Shown here one piece after another: positions 8,067-16,086 of a DNA stretch of 64,000 nt. The notes under the pieces were generated by a model. It did not search any database. It was given only the letters and a program-made list of their open reading frames with translations, and was not told where the DNA came from. The position numbers and the translations under genes are program-made. The number at the start of each line of letters is the position of its first letter. Within the stretch, counting starts at the first letter, position 1. Source of the DNA: Kaistia granuli DSM 23481 (GTDB taxonomy: Bacteria > Pseudomonadota > Alphaproteobacteria > Rhizobiales > Kaistiaceae); NCBI RefSeq assembly GCF_000380505.1, contig NZ_AQYH01000010.1:1-64000 (forward strand), in the 5' to 3' direction.

Positions 8067-9083
8067 TCATTTCTCGAACGGGTAGATCGTCTTCCAGTCG
8101 TTCTTCATGTCGACGACGAGCCAGCCGCGCTTTGGTGCCTCGTCGAGGGCCTTGTCGAGCTTGCCGACATCGGAGTCCCGGTCATAGGCCCATTCGCGCG
8201 CCGCATCGGTATGATGGACGATCATGCCGAAGCGCGGCCCGCTGTTCAGCGTCGTCCATTGCAGCATCTCGAGATCGCCATCGGAATTGCCGGCGGCGAA
8301 GACGGGGCGCTTGCCGATGAAGCGGTTGATGCCGACCGGCTTGCCCGGGCCGTCATCGACGAACTCGACCGCCGGCAGCTTCTGGATCGAGACCTTGTCG
8401 CCGTCGAGCTTGAACTCGGTCTTGCCTGAGGAGCCGACGACCTGGTTGGGGGGGATGCCGTAGACGCCCTCGGTCCAGGGTCGCATGAACTCGACACCGC
8501 CGCCGGAGACGATGAAGGTCTGGTAGTCCCTGGCGCGCAGATAGGCGAGCAACTCCAGCATCGGCTGGAAGACGAGATCCGTGTAGGGCCTGTTGTAGCG
8601 CGGCTCGCGCGCCGTCTTGGTCCATTCGACCACTTGCGCGGCGAAGTCCTCGACCGACATGCCGGACGAGCTGGCGGCCAGCAGTTCGCCGAGGCCCTTG
8701 TGGCCTGACGCCACCACTGCCTTCATGTCGTTTTCCAGCACGCCCTTGAAGGGCAGCGTGTCCTTCCACTCGGGATGGTCCTTGGCCATCGCCTTGATCC
8801 GGTCCATGACGAAGACGCCCTGGAAGTAGAACGGCTTTTCGGACCAGAGCGTGCCGTCATTGTCGAAGGTGGCGATACGGTCGCCGACGGCGATGAAATC
8901 GGGACCGGCCGTCGTCGTCCGCGTCACGAAATCGACGATCGCGGTCTTGGCAGCGCCATCGTTCCACGACGGCAGCGGATCGTCCTCGGCCGCCACGGGC
9001 AGGACGATGGCGAAGGCGAGCGCGCCCGCCATGCCGAGCCGGATCAGGGTCCGCCGTGTCAGGCGAGCGAAAGCAAGGCTCAT
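8067..9083 (-). CDS. Periplasmic HAD-family hydrolase
   Basis: The ATG at 9083 is preceded by GTGGAGG and overlaps the stop of the upstream formylglycine-generating enzyme gene (ATGA), so the two are translationally coupled. The 338-residue product has an N-terminal signal sequence (twin Arg at 10-11, hydrophobic core about 17-30, cleavage near VAA). HAD motif I is Asp74/Asp76 in TFDNDGTLW, motif II is Ser193 in FIVSGGGVEF, and the motif III Asp pair is GNSDGDLEM (268/270) after a Lys in IGKRP. It should be a phosphatase-like enzyme exported to the periplasm. HAD proteins of this type recur beside sulfatases, but their substrate there is unknown. Confidence 0.85.
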   Translation of the reverse strand: MSLAFARLTRRTLIRLGMAGALAFAIVLPVAAEDDPLPSWNDGAAKTAIVDFVTRTTTAGPDFIAVGDRIATFDNDGTLWSEKPFYFQGVFVMDRIKAMAKDHPEWKDTLPFKGVLENDMKAVVASGHKGLGELLAASSSGMSVEDFAAQVVEWTKTAREPRYNRPYTDLVFQPMLELLAYLRARDYQTFIVSGGGVEFMRPWTEGVYGIPPNQVVGSSGKTEFKLDGDKVSIQKLPAVEFVDDGPGKPVGINRFIGKRPVFAAGNSDGDLEMLQWTTLNSGPRFGMIVHHTDAAREWAYDRDSDVGKLDKALDEAPKRGWLVVDMKNDWKTIYPFEK

Positions 9084-10087
9084 GGCGGTCCTCCACTCTG
9101 TCGTGACGCTGCCGGATCGGCCGCCGTCCGGCGGACGCAGCGGAAGCCGACATGGCTGGTCGAAGTATCGATCGGCTCGGCGTGGCGGGCGGCCGGGCGG
9201 TAGCGCCGGCAATAGTTCGGCGCGCAGAGATGCGAGCCGCCCTTCAGCACCTTGCGCGGGATGCGGATCTCCGGCTGGCGCGGATCGAAGCTGGCTTCCA
9301 GCGGTCCGCCGCGCGGGTTTTCCGGCACGCAACACGCCTTCGGCGCATCGGCCGGATGGCGCGTCGACCAGAAGTCCGAAGTCCACTCCCAGACATTGCC
9401 GATCATGTCGTAGAGGCCGTAGCCGTTCGGCGGGAACACGCCGACCGGCGAGGTGCGCTCATAGCCGTCGGTCTTGAGGTTCTGCGAGGGAAAGAGGCCC
9501 TGCCAGGTGTTGGCCATCTCGCGGCCGTCCGGATTGAGCTCGTCCCCCCAGGCGAACTCGGCCCCTTCGAGGCCGCCGCGCGCGGCGAACTCCCATTCCG
9601 CCTCGGTCGGGAGCTCCTTGCCCACCCATTTCGCATAGGCCTCGGCGTCGCTGTAGGCGACATGCACGACGGGATGGTCGTCGAGGCCCTTGATCGAGCT
9701 GCCGGGGCCATAGGGCCGGCGCCAGTTGGCGCGGAAGCGGAACGCCCACCATTGCGACCAGTCGCGCGTGTCGACGGGGTGGTCGGGCGGGGTGAAGACC
9801 AGCGACCCCGCCTTCAGCATGTGCGGCAGGGCGTTCGGGTAATCCTTTGGGTCGGGGGCGATTTCGGCGAAGGTGACATGGCCGGTCGCCTCGACGAAGC
9901 GGCGGAACTCGGCGTTGGTCACCGGCGTCGGGTCGATGAAGAAGCCGTCGACGGTGACGCGGTGGCTTGGCTTCTCTTCCGGATAGTGCACGTCGGAACC
10001 CATGCGGAAGGTGCCGCCGGGAACCCAGACCATCGTGGCCTGATGTTCCATCGTGGATTTTGGTCTCTGGCGATTACTGTGGTTCAT
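9080..10087 (-). CDS. Formylglycine-generating enzyme (SUMF1/FGE-type sulfatase activator)
   Basis: The protein belongs to the FGE-sulfatase family, opening with VWVPGGTFRMGSD and containing PVTNAEFRRFVEATG, LPTEAEWEFAARGG, GLYDMIGNVWEWTSD and GFRCVRR. Both cysteines of true aerobic FGE are present in SHLCAPNYCRRYRPAAR (about residues 288 and 293, spacing C-x4-C), so it should be a copper-dependent oxidase converting a sulfatase cysteine to formylglycine. No signal peptide is evident, so it acts in the cytoplasm before export. ATG 10087 gives 335 residues; TTG 10093 and ATG 10051 are alternatives. It lies between the sulfatase and the HAD gene on the same strand, and its target is presumably the sulfatase. 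Confidence 0.9.
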   Translation of the reverse strand: MNHSNRQRPKSTMEHQATMVWVPGGTFRMGSDVHYPEEKPSHRVTVDGFFIDPTPVTNAEFRRFVEATGHVTFAEIAPDPKDYPNALPHMLKAGSLVFTPPDHPVDTRDWSQWWAFRFRANWRRPYGPGSSIKGLDDHPVVHVAYSDAEAYAKWVGKELPTEAEWEFAARGGLEGAEFAWGDELNPDGREMANTWQGLFPSQNLKTDGYERTSPVGVFPPNGYGLYDMIGNVWEWTSDFWSTRHPADAPKACCVPENPRGGPLEASFDPRQPEIRIPRKVLKGGSHLCAPNYCRRYRPAARHAEPIDTSTSHVGFRCVRRTAADPAASRQSGGPP

Positions 10088-10351
10088 GAGCAAATCCGAT
10101 ATCGCTTCTTGCGTCTTTCCGTTTTGGGATGATCGAATAGATTGCCGCGTCAGTAGTCATGCCGAAGAGTAGGGTGTCGTTGCCGGCCGTCAACGGCGCG
10201 TGTCGCGATGCGCCCTCTCGCGATTGCTAGACCTGCTCGGGGCAACGCTGCGGAGACGCTGAGAAGGCTGACGAGGGCGCTCGCGAGGTCGGATAGGGCT
10301 AGTTCGGTGTTGCGGTGGCACAAACGCTCGATCCGTGCCACCGCGTCTTCT

Positions 10352-11938
10352 CTATTGGCCTCCGGCCGCGTTCTTGAACGACTCATTCAGCTGTTCCTGG
10401 ATCTGGTCGATCGAGAAGCTGGCCGGCCGCTGTGCGGGTGGGTATTCCTTGAACGTGTCCAGGAACTTTGCCACGTAAGCTTGACCCGCGACCAGCAGGT
10501 AGGCGTGGTCGAGGAGCCAGTCGTAATAGGTGTTCGAGGTTACGTCGGCCCGCTCATAGGGATCCGAGCGCAGATCGAACATCTTGGGAACGCGGAGCTT
10601 GGTGAACGGCTCGGCCCAGATGGCGAGCGTTCCCGTCGCGCGCTGCTCGGCGAAAACGAGCTTCCAGTTCTCGTAGCGCAGGCCGACGATCTCGCCGTCG
10701 TCGTTCAGATAGAAGAACGAGTCGCGGGCGCTCTTGTCGGATTGACCGGTGAGATAGGGAAGCTGGTTATAGCCGTCGAGGTGGTTCTTGTACTGCTTGC
10801 CACCAATCGTCGTGCCTTTCAGAAGGCGCTCGGTGATGTCGGTGTCGCCAGCGGCGGCCAGCAGGGTCGGGAACCAGTCCAGCCCCGAGACGATACCGTT
10901 GGAGACCGTGCCTTCCTTGATATGGCCGGGCCAGCGGATCATCGCCGGCACGCGATAGGCGCCCTCCCAGTTAGTGTTCTTCTCGCTGCGGAACGGGGTC
11001 GTGCCCGCGTCCGGCCAAGAGTTCTGGTGGGGGCCGTTGTCGGTCGTGTAGATAACGATCGTGTTGTCGGCGATGCCCATGTCGTCGATCGACTTCAGCA
11101 CCGTCCCGATGATTTTGTCATGCTCGACCATGCCATCGGCATATTCGGTCGGGGCGGTCAGGCCCGGAGGGCTGCGGTGCTCGTCGCGGACATGGGTGCG
11201 GAAATGCATCCGCGTTGTGTTGAGCCAGGTGAAGAACGGCTTCTTCGCCGTGTTCTGACGTTGCATGAAATCGATCGCCGCCGCCGAAGTCTCGTCGTCG
11301 ATCGTCTCCATGCGCTTGCGCGTCAACGGCCCGGTGTCCTCGATCTTGCCGTCGGCCGTCGTCCGCAACACGCCTCGCGGTCCGTATTGCTTGCGGAAGG
11401 CAGGGTCGCGCGGATAGTTGCGGTTCTCTGGCTCTTCTTCGGCGTTCAAATGATAGAGGTTGCCGAAGAACTCATCGAAACCATGCGCGGTCGGCAGGAA
11501 CTCGTCCTTGTCGCCCAGATGGTTCTTGCCGAACTGGCCCGTCGCGTAGCCCTTGTCCTTGAGCGCGGACGCGATCGTCACGTCGGACGCCTGGAGGCCG
11601 AGGTCCGCGCCAGGCAGGCCGACCTTGGAAAGGCCTGTCCGCAACGTTGTCTGTCCGGTGAGGAAGGTCGAGCGACCGGCCGTGCAACTCTGCTCGGCAT
11701 AGTAGTCGGTGAACTTCATCCCCCCCTTGGCAATGCTGTCAATGTTGGGAGTCTGGTACCCCATCAGACCGAAACTGTAGGTCGACAGGTTGGTTTGACC
11801 GATATCGTCGCCGAAGATGACGAGGATGTTCGGTGGTGCCGCGGACGTCATCGCGTCCTGGGAAAGAGCCGGCGCCATCGGTGCCAGCAATCCCGCGCCA
11901 ACCACAGCGGCTGACGCTATCCATCTCGCTACTCGCAT
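10352..11938 (-). CDS. Arylsulfatase, secreted, with CxAxR modification motif
   Basis: The start at 11938 has GGAGAAGG upstream and opens a clear signal peptide (residues 1-27, cleavage near ALS). The 528-residue protein is a type I sulfatase. Metal ligands are Asp44/Asp45 in IFGDDIGQTN and Asp-Asn in YTTDNGPH. The active-site motif is C85-T-A-G-R89, followed by STFLTGQ and GKNHLGD. The C-x-A-x-R form replaces the commoner C-x-P-x-R but is a recognised variant that aerobic FGE can modify. It hydrolyses a sulfate ester in the periplasm or outside the cell; the substrate is unknown. The frame is open upstream to 12109, where ATG with AAGGAAA could start a longer product with a second hydrophobic N-terminus. 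Confidence 0.92.
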   Translation of the reverse strand: MRVARWIASAAVVGAGLLAPMAPALSQDAMTSAAPPNILVIFGDDIGQTNLSTYSFGLMGYQTPNIDSIAKGGMKFTDYYAEQSCTAGRSTFLTGQTTLRTGLSKVGLPGADLGLQASDVTIASALKDKGYATGQFGKNHLGDKDEFLPTAHGFDEFFGNLYHLNAEEEPENRNYPRDPAFRKQYGPRGVLRTTADGKIEDTGPLTRKRMETIDDETSAAAIDFMQRQNTAKKPFFTWLNTTRMHFRTHVRDEHRSPPGLTAPTEYADGMVEHDKIIGTVLKSIDDMGIADNTIVIYTTDNGPHQNSWPDAGTTPFRSEKNTNWEGAYRVPAMIRWPGHIKEGTVSNGIVSGLDWFPTLLAAAGDTDITERLLKGTTIGGKQYKNHLDGYNQLPYLTGQSDKSARDSFFYLNDDGEIVGLRYENWKLVFAEQRATGTLAIWAEPFTKLRVPKMFDLRSDPYERADVTSNTYYDWLLDHAYLLVAGQAYVAKFLDTFKEYPPAQRPASFSIDQIQEQLNESFKNAAGGQ

Positions 11939-12295
11939 GGCCTTCTCCTGCGTTTGTGAAGGGTAGGGGCGGTACGGATGCGGAACTTTGTCGGAGGCTC
12001 TGGCTAGCGTCACCGGGATGGTGGCGCCTGCGGCGGGCGTCTCGGTGGCCCGCGCCGCCAGGACGCCGCAGCCGGCGGCGACGAAGACGAGGAGGGCCGA
12101 ACGCGTCATTATGGCGTTTCCTTGGGTCGGGCGGACGCAGGGACTTGCTGCCAATTAGTGCCGCCGGTTTCGACGGCCAGAGGCGATGCATCGGTTCATT
12201 CACGACGTCGAGGCACCTCCGCTTGGTATCGCGTTGGCATCGTTGCGGCCGGCTCGCGACGGGTCGTGAAAGGCCGGCATCGCCCGCGCGGTCAT

Positions 12296-12632
12296 TTTTC
12301 CGGAAACTGGAGGGGTCGCGGTCAGACGGACGCCCCATCCTGGGCCTTCCTCCGGAGCGGTGCGTGGCATCGCCCCTGACGCCGAGGCCGACGGGCTGCT
12401 TGCCGAACTTGAAGATATGGCTGGCGCCGGGATGGATCGGGTCCGTCCATTCCTCGGCGTCCCTGTCATAGGTCGCCTCCGTGTTCAGCGTGATCGCCGT
12501 CGTACCGGGAATGCGCAGCAACGCCGAGAAGAAGCCGGCGCCCTGATGCCAGCCGATCGTCGGGGGGCAGCCTGCAAGCAGCCTAGGGGCGACGATCGGC
12601 GTGGTCCAGTGCCTTTTTAAGTCTAGAATCAA
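12296..12632 (-). pseudogene. Frameshifted C-terminal remnant of an outer-membrane transporter-like protein
   Basis: One frame (12632 down to about 12371) reads CPPTIGWHQGAGFFSALLR, then TTAITLNTEATYDRDAEEWT, then SHIFKFGKQPVGLGVR. The continuation is found in a different frame at about 12355-12314 as PEEGPGWGVRLTAT. Together these match the C-terminal half of a beta-barrel 'transporter' family that ends FGKQPVSLxxGxRY...PExGWGxRxTxTxLFPK and typically accompanies arylsulfatases. The junction therefore carries at least one frameshift, and the N-terminal half is missing. It lies directly upstream of the sulfatase on the same strand, so an operon partner appears to have been lost. A sequencing error could explain the shift but not the missing 5' half. 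Confidence 0.6.
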
Positions 12633-12966
12633 TGAAAGTATGTGTTGATTCGATTTCTGGAAATTATCGATCCGAATTTTATTTCATTGGATTGCTTCAA
12701 TATTTGAACCGAAGGATGTTTTTGTAAAAGACGACGAGAATTATGCAGCTTCCGCTGCGCGATTCGAGTTGGGGCCGGACATGGCGGAGGGCCCGGTTCG
12801 CTGTTGCGGCCCGCGGGCTTGCCGCCCACTGCCGGGCGCTCCTGCTCGCCTGTGAACCGGCTGACGCTTGAAATGGGTCGCCGCATTCGCTAGGAGGGGC
12901 TCGCGCTGGACGACCTGCGCCGCGGTGACAATCGGGGACGGCCCCGCCTTCTGAGAGGGGGCGGCC
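12633..12966. other. Intergenic region with an AT-rich patch
   Basis: No gene is supported here. Bases 12617-12745 are strikingly AT-rich compared with the surrounding high-GC DNA and lie between the minus-strand sulfatase locus and the plus-strand atpB copy. This is a plausible promoter or regulator-binding region for both directions. I could not assign a convincing -35/-10 pair. Confidence 0.4.
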
Positions 12967-13716
12967 GTGGCCGGACCTATCGAACAATTCGAGATCAAGC
13001 CACTTCTGCATCTGTTCGAGGTCGGCGGTATCGAGATCGTGCTGACCAATTCGGCCCTCCATATGGGGCTGGCCGTGGCGATCATCTTCGGCTTCCTGAT
13101 GCTGGCGACCCGCAGGGGCCTGTTGATCCCCTCCCGCTTCCAGTCCTCGGCCGAACTGCTCTACACTTTCATCCGCGACATGCTGCGCGAGAATGTCGGG
13201 TCGGGCGGCATGCGCTTCTTCCCGCTCGTCTTCTCGCTGTTCATGTTCGTGCTGGTCGCCAATCTGATCGGCATGTTCCCCTATGCCTTCACGGTCACCA
13301 GCCAGATCATCGTCACCTTTTCGCTGGCGATGACGGTGTTCCTGACCGTGACGATCTATGGCATCGCGCTGAACGGCTTCGGCTTCTTCCGGCTGTTCCT
13401 GCCATCCGGCGTTCCGCTCGTACTGGCGCCGATCGTCATCCCGATCGAGATGGTGTCCTACCTGTCGCGGCCGATCAGCCATTCGGTCCGTCTGTTCGCC
13501 GTGATGCTGGCCGGACATATCACCCTGAAGGTCTTCGCCGGCTTCGTCGCCGATCTGAGCGGCGCCGGCACATTGGGCATCGCCACCGCCATCCTGCCTC
13601 TGGTGATGACGGTCGCCCTGACCGGCCTCGAATTGCTGATGTCGCTCATTCAGGCCTATATCTTCGCCATGCTGACCTGCATGTATCTGAACGATGCGTT
13701 GCACCCAGCGCATTGA
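12967..13716 (+). CDS. atpB: Orphan F0F1 ATP synthase subunit a (AtpB paralogue)
   Basis: A GTG start follows GAGAGGGGG and gives 249 residues, the usual length for alphaproteobacterial subunit a. It keeps [20 protein letters not shown], the essential stator arginine (Arg175, counterpart of E. coli Arg210) in [14 protein letters not shown], and the C-terminal LQAY-like [19 protein letters not shown]. Two positions differ from the near-invariant family string SLSVRLFANMLAGH: Leu to His172 and Asn to Val179. The second corresponds to E. coli Asn214, next to the proton half-channel. No atpI, atpE, atpF or F1 gene is nearby, whereas alphaproteobacteria normally keep atpIBEFF' together. It is probably a second, diverged copy; alternatively this genome has scattered F0 genes. 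Confidence 0.85.
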   Translation: MAGPIEQFEIKPLLHLFEVGGIEIVLTNSALHMGLAVAIIFGFLMLATRRGLLIPSRFQSSAELLYTFIRDMLRENVGSGGMRFFPLVFSLFMFVLVANLIGMFPYAFTVTSQIIVTFSLAMTVFLTVTIYGIALNGFGFFRLFLPSGVPLVLAPIVIPIEMVSYLSRPISHSVRLFAVMLAGHITLKVFAGFVADLSGAGTLGIATAILPLVMTVALTGLELLMSLIQAYIFAMLTCMYLNDALHPAH

Positions 13717-13721
13717 CCCCG

Positions 13722-13797
13722 GTGTGCGCGAAAGGACGGCCACGGGCAGGATGACCTGTCCGCTGGAAAGAAGCCCTCGGGACAACCCGTTTCGCAC
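13722..13797 (+). promoter_or_regulatory. Structured leader upstream of sugE
   Basis: The 94-bp gap between atpB and sugE can fold as one unit. An outer helix is possible between GCGAAA at 13728-13733 and TTTCGC at 13790-13795. A 7-bp hairpin GGGCAGG-atga-CCTGTCC lies at 13744-13761, and a 4-bp hairpin CGGG-ACAA-CCCG lies at 13778-13789, close to the start codon. A short GG-ACGG-CC element is at 13734-13741. SugE/Gdx genes are often controlled by guanidine riboswitches, and class II uses two hairpins with ACGR loops. Only the first element fits that loop (ACGG), so membership is unproven. Confidence 0.35.
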
Positions 13798-13810
13798 ATA
13801 GGCAAAACAA

Positions 13811-14128
13811 ATGGCCTGGATCTATCTCATCATCGCCGGCATCCTGGAAGTTGTCTGGGCGTTTTCGATGAAGCAATCGGAAGGTTTCACCAAGCTGATC
13901 CCGACGATCGTCACCCTCGTGATGATGATCGGCAGCTTCGGTCTGCTTTCGATATCGATGCGGACCTTGCCGCTCGGCACCGCCTACACGATCTGGACCG
14001 GCATCGGCGCGGTCGGCGCCTTCATCGTCGGCATCGTTGTGCTGGGCGAGAGCGCATCGCCGACCCGGATCGCCGCGGCGGCGATGATCGTCTGCGGACT
14101 GATCGTCATGAAGGTCTCGTCGAGCTGA
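13811..14128 (+). CDS. sugE: SMR-family exporter SugE/Gdx (guanidinium exporter)
   Basis: The 105-residue protein has four membrane helices and the SMR family layout. It begins MAWIYLIIAGILEVVWAFSMK with the essential membrane glutamate (Glu13). The later signatures TAYTIWTGIGAVGAFIVGI and GESASPTRIAAAAMIVCGLI mark the SugE/Gdx subgroup rather than EmrE. Gdx proteins are dual-topology proton antiporters that export guanidinium and, weakly, quaternary ammonium compounds. The gene stands alone between atpB and mucR with a structured leader before it and a strong terminator after it, as expected for a ligand-controlled single gene. Confidence 0.9.
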   Translation: MAWIYLIIAGILEVVWAFSMKQSEGFTKLIPTIVTLVMMIGSFGLLSISMRTLPLGTAYTIWTGIGAVGAFIVGIVVLGESASPTRIAAAAMIVCGLIVMKVSSS

Positions 14129-14159
14129 GCCGGGCGGCCGCCGGATCCCACGTTCCAGG

Positions 14160-14191
14160 GCCCGCATCCTTCGCCGGATGCGGGCCTTTCT
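14160..14191 (+). terminator. Rho-independent terminator of sugE
   Basis: A perfect 10-bp stem GCCCGCATCC/GGATGCGGGC with a 6-base loop is followed by CTTTCT. It lies 31 bp after the sugE stop codon. Confidence 0.85.
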
Positions 14192-14318
14192 GTATCCGCC
14201 GACGCTTGGCGGTCGAGCATGGCCCCCTGCGCGGGCAGGAGAGGCGGTCGCGGGTAGTGATCGCTACCTGGCCCAGGCGTTGGAGCCGATCCGTCGCCGC
14301 CAGGCAGGCTGAGCGGCT

Positions 14319-14789
14319 CTAGCTGTTGTCGCTGCTGCTTTGCGCCGCACCCTTCGCCGCCGCTCCGGCGCCGGGGGCGATGCCCGGCCGCTTGCCGAAG
14401 CCGAGCGACTTGGAAAGCGCGGAGCGCGCTGCGCTATAGCCGGGCGCGACCATCGGGTAGTCGGCCGGAAGGTTCCACTTGGCCCGGTATTGCTCAGGCG
14501 TCAGGCCGAAATGGACCTGGAGATGGCGCTTCAGCGTTTTGAACTTCTTGCCGTCTTCGAGGCAGATGATGAAGTCGGGCGTCACCGACTTCTTGATCGC
14601 CACGGCGGGCGTCAGTTCCACCGGCGCCGGCTCGGCGTCGTCGCTAAGGCCTTCGAAGGTAGCATGCACATTGCCGATCAGCGCGGCCAAGTCCACCTGG
14701 CTCACGAAGTTATGGGCAACATAACTGGCGACGATGTCGGCAGTCAGGTACATGAAATGGTTGTCGTCTGGCTTCTGTGTGTCGGTCAC
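14319..14789 (-). CDS. mucR: MucR/Ros-family transcriptional regulator
   Basis: The 156-residue protein has the MucR/Ros layout: an N-terminal dimerisation part (LTADIVASYVAHNFVSQVDLAALI) and a prokaryotic zinc-finger region at about 70-105 (FIICLEDGKKFKTLKRHL, then HFGLTPEQYRAKW). As in many MucR proteins, one Cys of the classic finger is replaced. MucR-type proteins are H-NS-like repressors of AT-rich DNA that control exopolysaccharide, motility and surface genes in rhizobia, and they repress their own genes. The upstream region is AT-rich (about 14790-14860), which fits autoregulation. The C-terminal tail is rich in Ala and Gly, probably disordered. Several such paralogues usually exist per genome. 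Confidence 0.92.
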   Translation of the reverse strand: MTDTQKPDDNHFMYLTADIVASYVAHNFVSQVDLAALIGNVHATFEGLSDDAEPAPVELTPAVAIKKSVTPDFIICLEDGKKFKTLKRHLQVHFGLTPEQYRAKWNLPADYPMVAPGYSAARSALSKSLGFGKRPGIAPGAGAAAKGAAQSSSDNS

Positions 14790-15255
14790 TGCATTTTCCG
14801 TTAGTATTTTTCTTTGCTCTTTCTATTGTGCATGAAGAACATTTGCAAATCTATGCGAGAATTCGCCGCTCTTGATAAGCGGGTGTCGCTGGCGTGAGTA
14901 TCCATCCCCAGGCGCTGTGCATAGGAGGTTCGGTTTTTTTCTGCGTCGTTGCGATGGGCTAGGTCGTCGTGCTTTGCGCATCTTCAAGCCGCGAGGATGC
15001 GTTGAACGATTCCTTCCCCGTTGCGTTCTCGCAGCGGCATTTTCGGATCCGGACTGGCGCGATGGCTCCATCGTGCACAGCGTTGCGAGTCCCGCGGCGC
15101 TGGGCGGATCGGGTCGGCTGGCGATGCGGCTTGTCGAGGTCGGGAACTTGGGGAGGTGCTACGCGGTTGGCAGGAGCGGGGCGTTGCGCCCATCATCGAT
15201 CAAGGATCCTCCCCGGAGGGGAAGCCAGCTCATTCAATGATTTGGGGAAGATCGA
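14790..15255. promoter_or_regulatory. Upstream region of mucR, partly AT-rich
   Basis: No gene is supported between mucR and the tRNA-Pro gene. The part next to mucR (14790-14860) is AT-rich with T-tracts, the kind of DNA MucR proteins bind, and should hold the mucR promoter on the minus strand. The remainder shows no recognisable element. Confidence 0.4.
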
Positions 15256-15332
15256 TGGTCGGAGTGGCAGGATTTGAACCTGCGACCCCCTCGTCCCGAA
15301 CGAGGTGCGCTACCAGGCTGCGCTACACTCCG
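15256..15332 (-). tRNA. tRNA-Pro(CGG)
   Basis: The minus strand reads CGGAGTG for the 5' acceptor arm, pairing with CACTCCG at the 3' end, then discriminator A and an encoded CCA (15256-15258). The anticodon stem CCTCG/CGAGG encloses the loop TTCGGGA, giving anticodon CGG for proline. The T-arm GCAGGTTCAAATCCTGC is canonical. Confidence 0.96.
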
Positions 15333-15516
15333 TGACCGCCGATGAGCCGGGTTATAGACAGAGGATTCGCCAGCCGCAAGGGGAGAGTTGCGCGGTTCGA
15401 ACAGCCCTGTGGATGACCATTGCAGAGGGCTGTTGATGACGGGGTGCATGCACCGTTGCGGGCGCGCGTCCAACCGTCTATACGACGGGCGCTGCGGTGC
15501 TTTCGGGCCCGCCTGC

Positions 15517-15591
15517 TGGGGCGTCGCCAAGCGGTAAGGCAGCGGTTTTTGGTACCGCCATTCGGAGGTTCGAATCCTCCCGCCCCAGCCA
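15517..15591 (+). tRNA. tRNA-Gln(TTG)
   Basis: The acceptor arm TGGGGCG pairs with CGCCCCA, followed by G and an encoded CCA (15589-15591). The anticodon stem GCGGT/ACCGC encloses TTTTGGT, giving anticodon TTG for glutamine. The T-arm GGAGGTTCGAATCCTCC is canonical. It is convergent with the tRNA-Pro gene. Confidence 0.96.
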
Positions 15592-16086
15592 TATCTCAAG
15601 AAAACGCGCCGTCGGTGAATAGGCGATCGCAGGCAGGCTCTGCGGCGAACCGTGATCTTGCGGGCCAGCCGATCCTTGGCTTCCCCGCTCCTGCCATGTG
15701 CCCTTGCGTATCGGGCGACATGGTCCAAAGCGGTCGCCGCGGCGGCCTGCGAGCTGTGTGCACTTTTGTCGTGCGCAAGGAAGGGGACACAACCTCCTGC
15801 GGGACGGTCCAGGGGCTCGGCCGACAAGTGGGATCGCACGGCCCGCGCCGGGGCGGCGAATGAGGTGAGACCTGGTGACGCTGGACCGTTGGATCTGCGA
15901 AGACCAGCGGCTGAAGGCTATTCGCATTTCGCCGTCCGTGCCGAGCGCGACGGCCAGGTGGTCGCGCCACGCCGTCCGACTACCGCCGCATCGGCCGGTT
16001 GCGTTCCGCCCCGGTTGAGTGAAGGCGGAGGCGGGACAATGTCGTTGCCCGAAACAGCTGCCGGCCGCCTTGATGAACGGGAAGTC
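15592..16086. other. Intergenic region, no supported gene
   Basis: Several open frames cross this stretch on both strands, but all are rich in Arg, Pro and Ala, lack ribosome-binding sites and show no family motif. I see no RNA gene or repeat here. Confidence 0.5.

Noticed and set aside
13722-13797. Classification of the sugE leader as a guanidine-I (ykkC) riboswitch.
   Set aside because: The conserved guanidine-I sequence blocks are absent. Only a weak similarity to one guanidine-II loop is seen, so I left the class open.
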